From NCBI RefSeq assembly GCF_004770995.1, contig NZ_RQHW01000018.1, forward strand, positions 1-64,000: DNA of 64,000 nucleotides, read 5' to 3'. This document shows positions 56,304-64,000 of the stretch, in pieces (positions within the stretch are counted from its first letter, which is position 1; each line of letters starts with the position of its first letter). The position numbers and the translations under genes were made by a program. The notes beneath the pieces are model-generated. The model was not told the DNA's origin. It saw nothing but the letters and a program-made list of their open reading frames with translations, and did not search any database. Source of the DNA: Leptospira idonii. Its GTDB lineage: Bacteria > Spirochaetota > Leptospiria > Leptospirales > Leptospiraceae.

Positions 56304-57302
56304 TTATAAATGAAAACGTAATCCTTCTCTTGCCAGATGGATTTTTAACTTCTTCTCTCCCAATAATTCCTTATGCTGTTCCGCAGCACGATAAATCTCG
56401 TAGATCTTTTCATCCGAATAACTAGGTTCATGATGAGTCAGTACCAGATTTTTCACATTCCAAGAAGTGGCACAGTTTACGGACATAGTGTACGATGTGT
56501 GCCCCCAGTCGAATTTGGAAAAGGATTCGTCCAAAGTATACTGAGTGTCCAAAATGAGAAGGTCCGCTCCTTGAAAGAAAGGAGCATAGTCGTGGATGAT
56601 GCTCATATCCTGCCCTGTGAATTCCGCATCCGTAGCAAAGATAAAAACTTTCCCTTCTCTGTTTGTGAACTTATAGGCGTACGAACCGCCCGGATGTTTC
56701 AAAGGATGGCATTCTACTTTAAGCCCTCCCGAAAATTGCAAAACATCTCCAGGAGAAAAAAGCTGAAATTCTTTGGCGGAGCCAGTGCCGGAAAAATCCA
56801 CGGGAAAAAATTCGGGAGATTGTTGGCGTTCTAATCTGGCTTCTAAATCCGCATAAGGAGAATGGAATTTTAATGTGAAGTCGGGGAAATAGATGGGCTT
56901 AAAAAAAGGAAGCCCTTGGATGTGATCCCAATGTGTGTGGGTGATGAAAAAGTTCACATCTTTCTTCTGTTTGTTTTTGAAATATTCTTGGATGAGGTCG
57001 TCCCCTACGTTTCTTGCCCCTGTTCCGATGTCCAAAACATAGAGTTCTCCGTTATCGTCCGTAACGGTCACACAAGTAGTATCGCTTCCGGTCACGAATT
57101 TCAAATGATAAGGAAGAGATTTCCAAAATTCCTCCGCAGATGCGGGGGTACGGTTGGGCTCTTTAGAGTACAATTCGATGATTTCTAGGATTTTTTTACG
57201 ATAATCCTGATTGCGAAGCGGGGCGGCGATGGATCCACGTACCCCAAAGAGTTGAACGACCACTTCCTCGATCCTAGGAAATCGACTTTCCTTGTCACTC
57301 AA
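56304..57302 (-). CDS. Metallo-beta-lactamase-fold hydrolase
   Basis: A 332-aa MBL-fold enzyme. The zinc-binding motif is FFITHTHWDHIQGLPFF, with later ligands in CHPLKHPGGSYAYK, FIFATDAEFTG and LVLTHHEPSY. The N-terminal VQLFGVRGSIAAP is a signature of the PhnP/RNase Z-like cyclic-phosphodiesterase branch rather than of lactamases. The substrate is unknown. The start is TTG 57302 (AAGG nearby) or GTG 57263 (good AGGA). It overlaps the possible upstream TTG start of the divergent rhomboid gene; pbp1A follows 12 bp on. Confidence 0.85.
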   Translation of the reverse strand: MSDKESRFPRIEEVVVQLFGVRGSIAAPLRNQDYRKKILEIIELYSKEPNRTPASAEEFWKSLPYHLKFVTGSDTTCVTVTDDNGELYVLDIGTGARNVGDDLIQEYFKNKQKKDVNFFITHTHWDHIQGLPFFKPIYFPDFTLKFHSPYADLEARLERQQSPEFFPVDFSGTGSAKEFQLFSPGDVLQFSGGLKVECHPLKHPGGSYAYKFTNREGKVFIFATDAEFTGQDMSIIHDYAPFFQGADLLILDTQYTLDESFSKFDWGHTSYTMSVNCATSWNVKNLVLTHHEPSYSDEKIYEIYRAAEQHKELLGEKKLKIHLAREGLRFHL

Positions 57303-57321
57303 GATTTACGACCTTGAATTT

Positions 57322-58146
57322 ATGGCCCCTCGTTACCCCAGTTATGAAACTCGATTCGGTCCAGAATTAACGACTGTCGTTCGTGCCTTACTTGTGGCAA
57401 ATGGGATCGTATTTGTTCTTCAATTTTTAGAAAATCTGATCCTCAAAACTTCCTGGATCGGAGGCATTTTGGCGCTAAATCCCGCCCTAGTTTTGAAGGG
57501 ATTCGTCTGGCAGGTAGTCACATATTCGTTTTTGCACGTTCAATTCTGGAATCTTTTGATGAACATGCTCATGTTATGGATGTTTGGCGGACAATTGGAG
57601 GAACATTGGGGAAGTAAACCTTTCCTGAAATTCTATATTTTCTCCAATTTGGCAGGTGCCCTTGCCGCTGTGATCGCCGCTTTTTTCGGAATGAGTCCGG
57701 GAATCGTCGTAGGGGCAAGTTCCGCCGTCTACGCTTTGTTATTTGCTTACGCATTGACCTGGCCGAACCGGGAAATGCTGTTTATGCTGATTTTTCCTCT
57801 CAAGGCGAAATATGTTGCGATCCTATTTATGCTGATCTTACTTTTTTCTGGGGGAGGAGCTATCGTTTATACCTCGCTCATCGGAGGGGTGGTTTCCGCA
57901 TTTTTTCTGGTCCGATTTTATTCCGGTTGGAAAAAAATTTCTTCCGGTTCCTCTAGCTGGTCTCTTTCCAGATATCTTCAAAAAAGAAGGTTCTTGAGAT
58001 ACCAACAGGAAATGGAGAACAGGGAAAACGCGAAAGACAGAGTAGACAAACTTTTGGAAAAAATCTCCAAAGAAGGTATGGATTCTCTTTCTAGGAGCGA
58101 GAAAAAATTCCTCAACGATGCTTCCCAAAAGTATTTCAACGAGTGA
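57322..58146 (+). CDS. Rhomboid-family membrane protein lacking catalytic His
   Basis: A 274-aa six-helix rhomboid-type protein. SFLHVQFWNLLMNMLMLWMF matches the HxxxN of helix 2, and GIVVGASSAVYALLFAYALT contains the catalytic Ser (Ser133) in GxSx form. In helix 6, where active rhomboids have AHxxG, the sequence is YTSLIGGVVSAFFLVRF, so the catalytic His is Leu186. It is therefore probably a proteolytically inactive pseudo-rhomboid. The C-terminus is a charged cytosolic helix (about 210-274). The ATG at 57322 is preferred; a TTG at 57292 would overlap the opposite gene. The stop overlaps the next start. Confidence 0.85.
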   Translation: MAPRYPSYETRFGPELTTVVRALLVANGIVFVLQFLENLILKTSWIGGILALNPALVLKGFVWQVVTYSFLHVQFWNLLMNMLMLWMFGGQLEEHWGSKPFLKFYIFSNLAGALAAVIAAFFGMSPGIVVGASSAVYALLFAYALTWPNREMLFMLIFPLKAKYVAILFMLILLFSGGGAIVYTSLIGGVVSAFFLVRFYSGWKKISSGSSSWSLSRYLQKRRFLRYQQEMENRENAKDRVDKLLEKISKEGMDSLSRSEKKFLNDASQKYFNE

Positions 58147-59012
58147 GTCCTCCTTTTTTTCTTTTTCCTGTCACTCCGATCAGGTCGCCTTATTATAATT
58201 TAGCGATCGAAGAATCCATCGCTTTGCATTTATCTTCTTCCGGTCTTACGGGAGGAGTCAGGATTTGGACGAATCCTCCTTCCATCATACTCGGCCTTTC
58301 GGAAAATCCGTTTCGAAATGTACAAGAGGATGTGATCCGACCTTTTCTAGAAAAAGCGGAAACATCCTCCTTTCCCAAAAAAGCAATTCCAGATTTCACT
58401 TATATCGCAAGAAGAGCTTCCGGCGGGGGGACAGTGTTTCATAATCCTACGGGAAACGTGAACTATTCCATTTACGTGAATTTGGATGTAAGAAAGGAAC
58501 TTTTTCCCGTTAAATCCTCTTATGACATTCTACTCGGTTTGGTGGCAAAGGCTCTCATCAAACAAGAAATAGGTGCTAGTGCGAAAGGAAAATCGGATCT
58601 GGCGATTGAAGAGGCGGGAGTGATCAAAAAAATCTCCGGCAATGCGCAATTTAGAAAAAGAAACTGCATCGTCCAACATGGAACCTTGATCTTAAAAAAA
58701 GATTTAATTCAATCTGTCAGCAATGTCCTTCACCATCCCCCTGAAGAGCCGGATTATAGAAAAGAAAGAACACATAGGGATTTTTTGACAAGTCTGCCGG
58801 ATCATTTTTCCGTTCCGCAATTCCAGTCCGATTTATTTGCGGAATTTGCAAACTATCTGGGAGAAACACTCCCTTCCCAAAACAAAGATTTTTCCTTCTG
58901 GGGAAAAGGGTTTTCTTCTTTTCGGAAACTAGTCCTGAAAGAATCTGAAATTATTCGCAAGCGAAAATATGAAAGTTTACCATTTATACTAAATCGAGAA
59001 ATTCCCACATGA
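58143..59012 (+). CDS. Lipoate-protein ligase A family protein
   Basis: A 289-aa protein of the LplA/BPL fold, attaching lipoate or octanoate to E2 and GcvH proteins. [60 protein letters not shown] (the RRxSGGGTVxH signature) and [20 protein letters not shown] with the catalytic Lys are present. The start is GTG at 58143, within the TGA of the rhomboid gene (GTGA), and its stop overlaps glyA (ATGA). Lipoate from it could serve the SucB lipoyl domain; linkage to glyA suggests the glycine cleavage system (inference). Confidence 0.88.
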   Translation: MSPPFFLFPVTPIRSPYYNLAIEESIALHLSSSGLTGGVRIWTNPPSIILGLSENPFRNVQEDVIRPFLEKAETSSFPKKAIPDFTYIARRASGGGTVFHNPTGNVNYSIYVNLDVRKELFPVKSSYDILLGLVAKALIKQEIGASAKGKSDLAIEEAGVIKKISGNAQFRKRNCIVQHGTLILKKDLIQSVSNVLHHPPEEPDYRKERTHRDFLTSLPDHFSVPQFQSDLFAEFANYLGETLPSQNKDFSFWGKGFSSFRKLVLKESEIIRKRKYESLPFILNREIPT

Positions 59013-60256
59013 GTTATTTACAAAAACAAGATCCTGAAGTTTTTTCCGCCCTCAAACACGAGGACGAAAGACAAGAAAATTCACTAGAAATGATCGCTAG
59101 TGAAAACTTCGTTTCCCAAGCGGTTTTGGAAGCTTACCATTCTACACTTACCAATAAATACGCTGAAGGATATCCGGGAAAAAGATATTATAACGGATGC
59201 GAAAACGCAGACAAAATCGAAGAATTGGCCATCGAAAGAGCCAAAAAGATGTTCGGAGCAGAATACGCAAACGTACAACCGCATAGCGGGGCACAGGCGA
59301 ACATGGCGGTTTTCCTTGCGACCTTAGAACCGGGAGATTCCTTTTTAGGAATGAACTTGGCTCATGGGGGCCACCTTACTCACGGTTCCGCAGTCAACAT
59401 CAGCGGAAAATACTATAAGCCGATTCCTTACGGAGTCTCCGAAAAAGAAGAGACTATCGATTATGCGGAAGTGGCAAAACTTGCCAAAGAACACAAACCG
59501 AAACTCATCGTTGTGGGTGCATCCGCTTATCCTAGAACCATCGACTTTTCCAAGTTCAGAGAAATCGCAGATTCCATCGGTGCTAAGATTATGGCCGATA
59601 TCGCACATATCGCAGGTTTGGTGGTAGCGGGAGAACATCCTAGTCCGATCGGACTTTGTGACTTCGTAACTACAACCACTCACAAAACATTGAGAGGTCC
59701 AAGAGGAGGACTCATTCTTTCCAGCACAGAACACGAAAAAATTCTGAATTCGAGAGTATTCCCTGGAATTCAAGGAGGACCTTTGATGCATGTGATCGCC
59801 GCAAAAGCTGTAGCATTCGGAGAGGCTCTTCAACCGAACTACAAAACATACATCAAACAAGTATTAAAGAACGCTAAAATCCTTGCGGAAGTTTTCCAAA
59901 AAAGAGGATACCGCGTGATTTCCGGAGGAACTGACAACCATTTGGTGCTCCTGGATGTTTCCGTAAAAGGACTCACAGGAAGAGATGCAGCGGATGGATT
60001 GGACGGAGTGGGAATCACAGTGAACAAAAATGCGATTCCTTTCGATAAAAATCCTCCTGCAGTCGCATCCGGAATTCGATTGGGAACTCCTGCACTTACC
60101 ACAAGAGGACTCAAAGATGCTGAGATGGAAAGAGTCGGAGGACTCATCTGCGATTTCCTAGACCATTTCGGAGACGAAAGCTGGAAGGCGAAAGTAAAGG
60201 ACGGAGTCAAGGAAGTCACAAAAGGTTTCCCAATGACAAACTTCCGCTTAGGATAG
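59009..60256 (+). CDS. glyA: Serine hydroxymethyltransferase
   Basis: PLP enzyme interconverting serine and glycine with tetrahydrofolate as one-carbon carrier (415 aa, normal). [20 protein letters not shown] at the N-terminus, [39 protein letters not shown], and the PLP-lysine segment [17 protein letters not shown] are all intact. The ATG overlaps the preceding TGA. It is the last gene of its run; a family 1 repeat, which includes a possible terminator, lies directly behind. Confidence 0.97.
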   Translation: MSYLQKQDPEVFSALKHEDERQENSLEMIASENFVSQAVLEAYHSTLTNKYAEGYPGKRYYNGCENADKIEELAIERAKKMFGAEYANVQPHSGAQANMAVFLATLEPGDSFLGMNLAHGGHLTHGSAVNISGKYYKPIPYGVSEKEETIDYAEVAKLAKEHKPKLIVVGASAYPRTIDFSKFREIADSIGAKIMADIAHIAGLVVAGEHPSPIGLCDFVTTTTHKTLRGPRGGLILSSTEHEKILNSRVFPGIQGGPLMHVIAAKAVAFGEALQPNYKTYIKQVLKNAKILAEVFQKRGYRVISGGTDNHLVLLDVSVKGLTGRDAADGLDGVGITVNKNAIPFDKNPPAVASGIRLGTPALTTRGLKDAEMERVGGLICDFLDHFGDESWKAKVKDGVKEVTKGFPMTNFRLG

Positions 60257-60281
60257 AGCGGCAGTTAGGTGAGATGAGGTT

Positions 60282-60410
60282 CCCCCGCCCTGTATCTACT
60301 GGGTGGGGAGGAGTGGTTCGTGGGAAGCCGCTCCCCTTCTCCCCTAACACATCCTTCGTTTTTTGCAACTTACTATTCTAAATTTTTAAATTCCTTTCAC
60401 CTTTTTGCCC
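60282..60410 (-). repeat. Dispersed 3'-end repeat, family 1, copy C
   Basis: On the minus strand this copy reads GGGCAAAAAGGTGAAA at one end and CCCCACCC, 8 nt, CAGGGCGGGG at the other, matching copies A and B; the middle differs. The core lies 26 bp behind the glyA stop, so the core is again next to a gene's 3' end in the same relative orientation. It also faces the end of the convergent NRDE gene. Confidence 0.75.
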
Positions 60411-60414
60411 GTTT

Positions 60415-61212
60415 TCATTCACCTATTTGAAATCGGTAACTGACAATCTCCCCTTCTTCCGCATCCGGCTCCTTATATGTCTTTTCCCAAAAGAAAACTT
60501 CTCCTTTTTCGGAAATAGCTACGATCGTACTCGCTCTCGTTCCATATCCTGGCGCTGTGATTCGAATGGAAGACAATGCTTTCTCTTTTTCCTTTCCAAT
60601 TCCCGTATCCGGCAATCCTTCCGAATCGGCCATAGATCGATCGTTTAAAATTTCGAAAATCTTCTCCCAAGGAAACCCTTCATTTCTTCTTGCAGCGAAG
60701 TTATCTTCATACAAAGGAACCATCTTGGAACGAAGTTTCTCCGTTTTGGGCCAATTCGTATTCCAAAGAGCATTGCTTAAAGTATGAAATCCCTGTTCTA
60801 TGACAGAACGCCTTCCTCCTCGGTTCGAAATGTAAACAGGCAAACTGCCTCCATCATAAACGAAGAGATTGAATCCTTCGTATTTGTCCGCATTTGCTTC
60901 TATCTCTTTGGAATAAGATTCGGAGGAAAGATCTGAAATCAAAAACTCGGACACAAGTTTCCCTCTGGAGAGAGGATCAGATATGGAAGGAATTCTTAGA
61001 TTACGATTGTTCGTGACAAAAGCAACTCTACCTTGTTTGGTGACACCTAACCAAGTACCAAACGATTGAAGGTCTCTTCCCGCTAAAATCGCAGGATGAT
61101 CTTCCCAAAAGGAAGCCTTCTCAGTAGCTCTATTGAAAAATTCATCCCGATTGGAAGCGATAACAATAGGATATCCGGGCCATACTTTGTATGCAAATCC
61201 GACCAAACACAT
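60415..61212 (-). CDS. NRDE (TANGO2-like) family protein
   Basis: A 265-aa NRDE-family protein. The N-terminus MCLVGFAYKVWPGYPIVIAS continues into NRDEFFNRATEKASFW, the motif that names the family, with an N-terminal Cys2 that could act as an Ntn-type nucleophile after removal of Met. FGTWLGVTKQGRVAFVTNNR and DNGSLPVY-like blocks follow; the Glu-rich end carries an ISEKGEVFFWEKTY hairpin. Function is unsettled; relatives are linked to lipid or haem trafficking in eukaryotes. Convergent with glyA and monocistronic. Confidence 0.9.
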   Translation of the reverse strand: MCLVGFAYKVWPGYPIVIASNRDEFFNRATEKASFWEDHPAILAGRDLQSFGTWLGVTKQGRVAFVTNNRNLRIPSISDPLSRGKLVSEFLISDLSSESYSKEIEANADKYEGFNLFVYDGGSLPVYISNRGGRRSVIEQGFHTLSNALWNTNWPKTEKLRSKMVPLYEDNFAARRNEGFPWEKIFEILNDRSMADSEGLPDTGIGKEKEKALSSIRITAPGYGTRASTIVAISEKGEVFFWEKTYKEPDAEEGEIVSYRFQIGE

Positions 61213-61355
61213 ACCTGCATCGGAATTCTTTTCGAAGTCTTTGTCAAATTCTTACCGATCTTAGCTCTAAATACGCCGATTAGAAAAGAGTAAATCCCGA
61301 AATATTTGGATTGAATTCGCAGGAAGACCCAAAACATTACAAAAAAGGGAAAATG

Positions 61356-61961
<606 letters not shown>

Positions 61962-61963
61962 AA

Positions 61964-63019
61964 ATGAATCTTTTGGTACTTAGGTTTTCCGCCATGGGGG
62001 ATGTTGCTCTAACGACCCCCGCACTGATTGCGATTGCCGCAAAGTATTCCAATATTCAGCTTACAGTCGTTACCAGGGGAAATTTCGCCCCTTTCTTTTA
62101 CAATATCCCCAATCTAAACGTACTCGGAATCAATCTAAAACGATACAAAGGAATTATGGGGATTTGGAAATTGTACAAAGACATCGCCAAACTAGGTCCT
62201 TACGAACATGTAATCGATCTTCATGGTTCCGTTCGTTCCCGTCTCATTTCCTATTTCTTCAAATGGAAGGGAGTCCCTTTCGAAAAAATAATTAAGGGAC
62301 GCAAAGAAAAGCTCCAACAGACAAGAAAATACAACAAAAAGCTAAACAAACTTCCCCACACTGTGGATCGTTATTTGAATGTATTCAAAAAAGCGGGATT
62401 CGACGCTCCGATCAGAAAGGGGCCTTGGTTGAATGTGGATGGAGAGTCGAAAATTTACGCAAAAGACTACTTAAAATCCATAGGGATAGATAAAAAAGCG
62501 GGACAGTGGTTCGGGTTCGCTCCTTTTGCAGGCCATGCTCTGAAAGAATGGAGTTTTGCAAATTGCAAAAAATTGACCGAAATTTTGCTGGAAGAATTTC
62601 CTGACTGCAACATATTTTTGTTCGGTGGCAAAGACGAGGCAGCCCAAATGGAAATCCTTCGAGACGGACAAAAAAGAATCAATATAGTCCAAGGGGGTTC
62701 CTTAGGAATCAGAGGGGAACTAGGCATTATGGACCGAATGGATCTAATGATCGGGATGGATTCGTCCAACGTTCATATTGCGGCCTTGTTAAAAAAACCA
62801 GTCATCGGCATCTACGGAACCACACATCCCATTTCCGGATTCGGTCCTTTCGCCCAAGAAGACTCAGGAGTGCTCCAAGTCGATTTGGCATGCCGTCCTT
62901 GTTCCATCTACGGCAATACAAAATGTTGGAGAGGAGATCATGCCTGTATGGAAATGATCGATCCGCTAGACGTTGTTAGACGCATACGATTTTTACAAAA
63001 TGTAAATACGTTATGGTAA
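61964..63019 (+). CDS. GT9 heptosyltransferase family protein
   Basis: A 351-aa GT-B glycosyltransferase of family 9, which adds heptose in LPS core synthesis on the cytoplasmic side of the inner membrane. VLRFSAMGDVALTTPALIAI, YEHVIDLHGSVRSRLISYFF, WFGFAPFAGHALKEWSF and MIGMDSSNVHIAALLKKPVIGIYG, PISGFGPF are the family signature in order; the last carries the donor-binding Asp/Asn. Whether the donor is ADP-heptose or another sugar cannot be told. Start 2 bp after DUF4254 and end overlapping the next gene, so this is one operon. Confidence 0.92.
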   Translation: MNLLVLRFSAMGDVALTTPALIAIAAKYSNIQLTVVTRGNFAPFFYNIPNLNVLGINLKRYKGIMGIWKLYKDIAKLGPYEHVIDLHGSVRSRLISYFFKWKGVPFEKIIKGRKEKLQQTRKYNKKLNKLPHTVDRYLNVFKKAGFDAPIRKGPWLNVDGESKIYAKDYLKSIGIDKKAGQWFGFAPFAGHALKEWSFANCKKLTEILLEEFPDCNIFLFGGKDEAAQMEILRDGQKRINIVQGGSLGIRGELGIMDRMDLMIGMDSSNVHIAALLKKPVIGIYGTTHPISGFGPFAQEDSGVLQVDLACRPCSIYGNTKCWRGDHACMEMIDPLDVVRRIRFLQNVNTLW

Positions 63020-64000
63020 CTAAAGTCCGTTTTTTCTTAATCCTCTTTTTAAGCCTAAGTCTTTACATTACCACATCCGTTTTCTCCGATCCTACTCCTT
63101 CCGACGAAGAAGATAATTTCAAATTCGAACCGGTATTCATTCCTTCCCCCAACAAACAAAAATTCGAAGAACAAATTTCATGCCGCGAAGATAGCTGCAT
63201 TAAGTTCAATTTAAATAAAGATAAAAAAGATCTTTCCGGGGTATGGGATGCTTTCGGGAAAAACAGCGGAAAGATCGCCATCGAGATCGACGAACCTAAA
63301 ATCAAAATCGACGACCCCCTTTTGGAAGACCTTGTGGAATACTTGAGAGAAATAGCAAAAAGAGAAGGTTCAGTGTCTTTCGAGCCTTATTACATAGGAA
63401 TCAGAAGTTTAGGATTCACCGATCTTCCTCTTTTCAAAGATATATTCGGAGTTTCTTATAATATATACAAACGACTGAAATCTTATTTCGTTTTCGGAAG
63501 AATGGAACATTATAATGCAAAAGTTTTATATCACCCGCAAACCCATGATATCCTTCTCATTTATTTTTTTCACAGAAATTACGGAAATCTCTGCGACACG
63601 GTATATTCCGTTTGTGAAACCACTCAGTATTTCGATGACGAGACATTCGATCTTCAACTTTCTAAATTATTGACCAAAGCGGAAAAATCGGGGAAACCCA
63701 TTGAAATCAAATTCCAACAAGTAGGCGCCGAACTTCCGCAGGCGAAGCTGGATGTAAACCATCTGTTGACAGCGAACAGATCTTCCCGACTTTATAAATG
63801 GTTGATTGCTTCGAAAGAAATCAATACTAAGAAAACGAAAAAAGAAAGATTTATCAGCCTAAACCTAGTCGTGACAGTGCTTGATTATACTCTCACTGCC
63901 TACGAACTAGTGGAAGCCATCCAACTCTATTGGCCGGCAAGATCCATGAAAACGGAAGTGGTTTATGACGACGCAAATGACAAAAAACAAGTTCAATCCG
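63013..64000 (+). CDS. Exported protein, unknown, cut by window end
   Basis: An open frame from the ATG at 63013 to the window edge without a stop (329 codons read). It begins VRFFLILFLSLSLYITTSVF, a good signal peptide with cleavage near FSDPT. The mature part has a Cys pair (SCREDSC), a possible beta-rich region, and a second Cys pair (NLCDTVYSVC) near residue 200. No family recognised. The ATG lies inside the heptosyltransferase stop region (7-bp overlap), so it is coupled to that gene. The C-terminus and any downstream operon partners are outside the window. Confidence 0.7.
   Translation, partial: MVTKVRFFLILFLSLSLYITTSVFSDPTPSDEEDNFKFEPVFIPSPNKQKFEEQISCREDSCIKFNLNKDKKDLSGVWDAFGKNSGKIAIEIDEPKIKIDDPLLEDLVEYLREIAKREGSVSFEPYYIGIRSLGFTDLPLFKDIFGVSYNIYKRLKSYFVFGRMEHYNAKVLYHPQTHDILLIYFFHRNYGNLCDTVYSVCETTQYFDDETFDLQLSKLLTKAEKSGKPIEIKFQQVGAELPQAKLDVNHLLTANRSSRLYKWLIASKEINTKKTKKERFISLNLVVTVLDYTLTAYELVEAIQLYWPARSMKTEVVYDDANDKKQVQS

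Overview
The window is chromosomal DNA of a spirochaete and almost certainly a Leptospira. This is inferred from gene content: several putative lipoproteins with loose spirochaete-type lipoboxes, an LL-diaminopimelate aminotransferase (DapL), 7TM-DISM/SpoIIE signalling phosphatases, a bactofilin, a FapA-family protein, NHL-repeat lipoproteins and a GT9 heptosyltransferase, in moderately AT-rich DNA. No rRNA, tRNA, CRISPR array, insertion sequence or prophage was seen. I could not decide the species.

Layout. 0-8 kb: a methyltransferase, three surface or secreted proteins (one an NHL beta-propeller, one with a ZU5-like domain), malate:quinone oxidoreductase, a HAD phosphatase and a possible 38-aa peptide gene. 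7.7-8.75 kb: a decayed SpoIIE phosphatase. 8.8-11.2 kb: an ArsR regulator with an SRPBCC partner, an AlkD-like protein and a gamma-carbonic anhydrase. 11.3-16.8 kb: the 2-oxoglutarate dehydrogenase complex in the order sucB-lpd-sucA. 17.2-23.6 kb: a minus-strand run of seven tightly packed genes including bactofilin, PdxA and a DegT-type aminotransferase. 23.6-33.7 kb: plus-strand lytic transglycosylase, citrate synthase, a 7TM-DISM phosphatase, two RNA-methyltransferase-like genes, a glycosyltransferase-like gene and a FapA-family protein.

33.7-43.2 kb is mostly minus strand: a lipoprotein with a STAS protein, a NifU-like/pentapeptide fusion, rpmE-rho, a PAS/Fis-type regulator with a histone-H1-like tail, and a pyrB-DUF2203-dapL cluster. 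43.2-49 kb: thioesterase, UbiX/UbiA pair, endonuclease III, L28, a LOG protein and a small HTH protein. 49-58 kb: aldose epimerase, SppA, an MBOAT acyltransferase, a lipoprotein whose signal peptide is out of frame at a T8 tract, PBP1A, a metallo-hydrolase and a rhomboid lacking its catalytic His. 58-64 kb: lipoate ligase-glyA, an NRDE protein, and a DUF4254-heptosyltransferase-secreted protein operon cut by the window end.

Functionally this is core metabolism (Mqo, GltA and the OGDH complex supply TCA steps; PyrB, DapL, GlyA and PdxA are biosynthetic), envelope building (PBP1A, lytic transglycosylase, MBOAT, heptosyltransferase, SppA) and signalling (STAS, SpoIIE phosphatase, PAS/Fis regulator). 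The most unusual signals are non-coding or structural: two families of dispersed intergenic repeats at gene 3' ends, an inverted repeat that would hide a start codon, a T8 tract that breaks a lipoprotein signal peptide, and several domain oddities (IscU-like fold without its His-Cys pair, rhomboid without His, H1-like tail on a Fis regulator).
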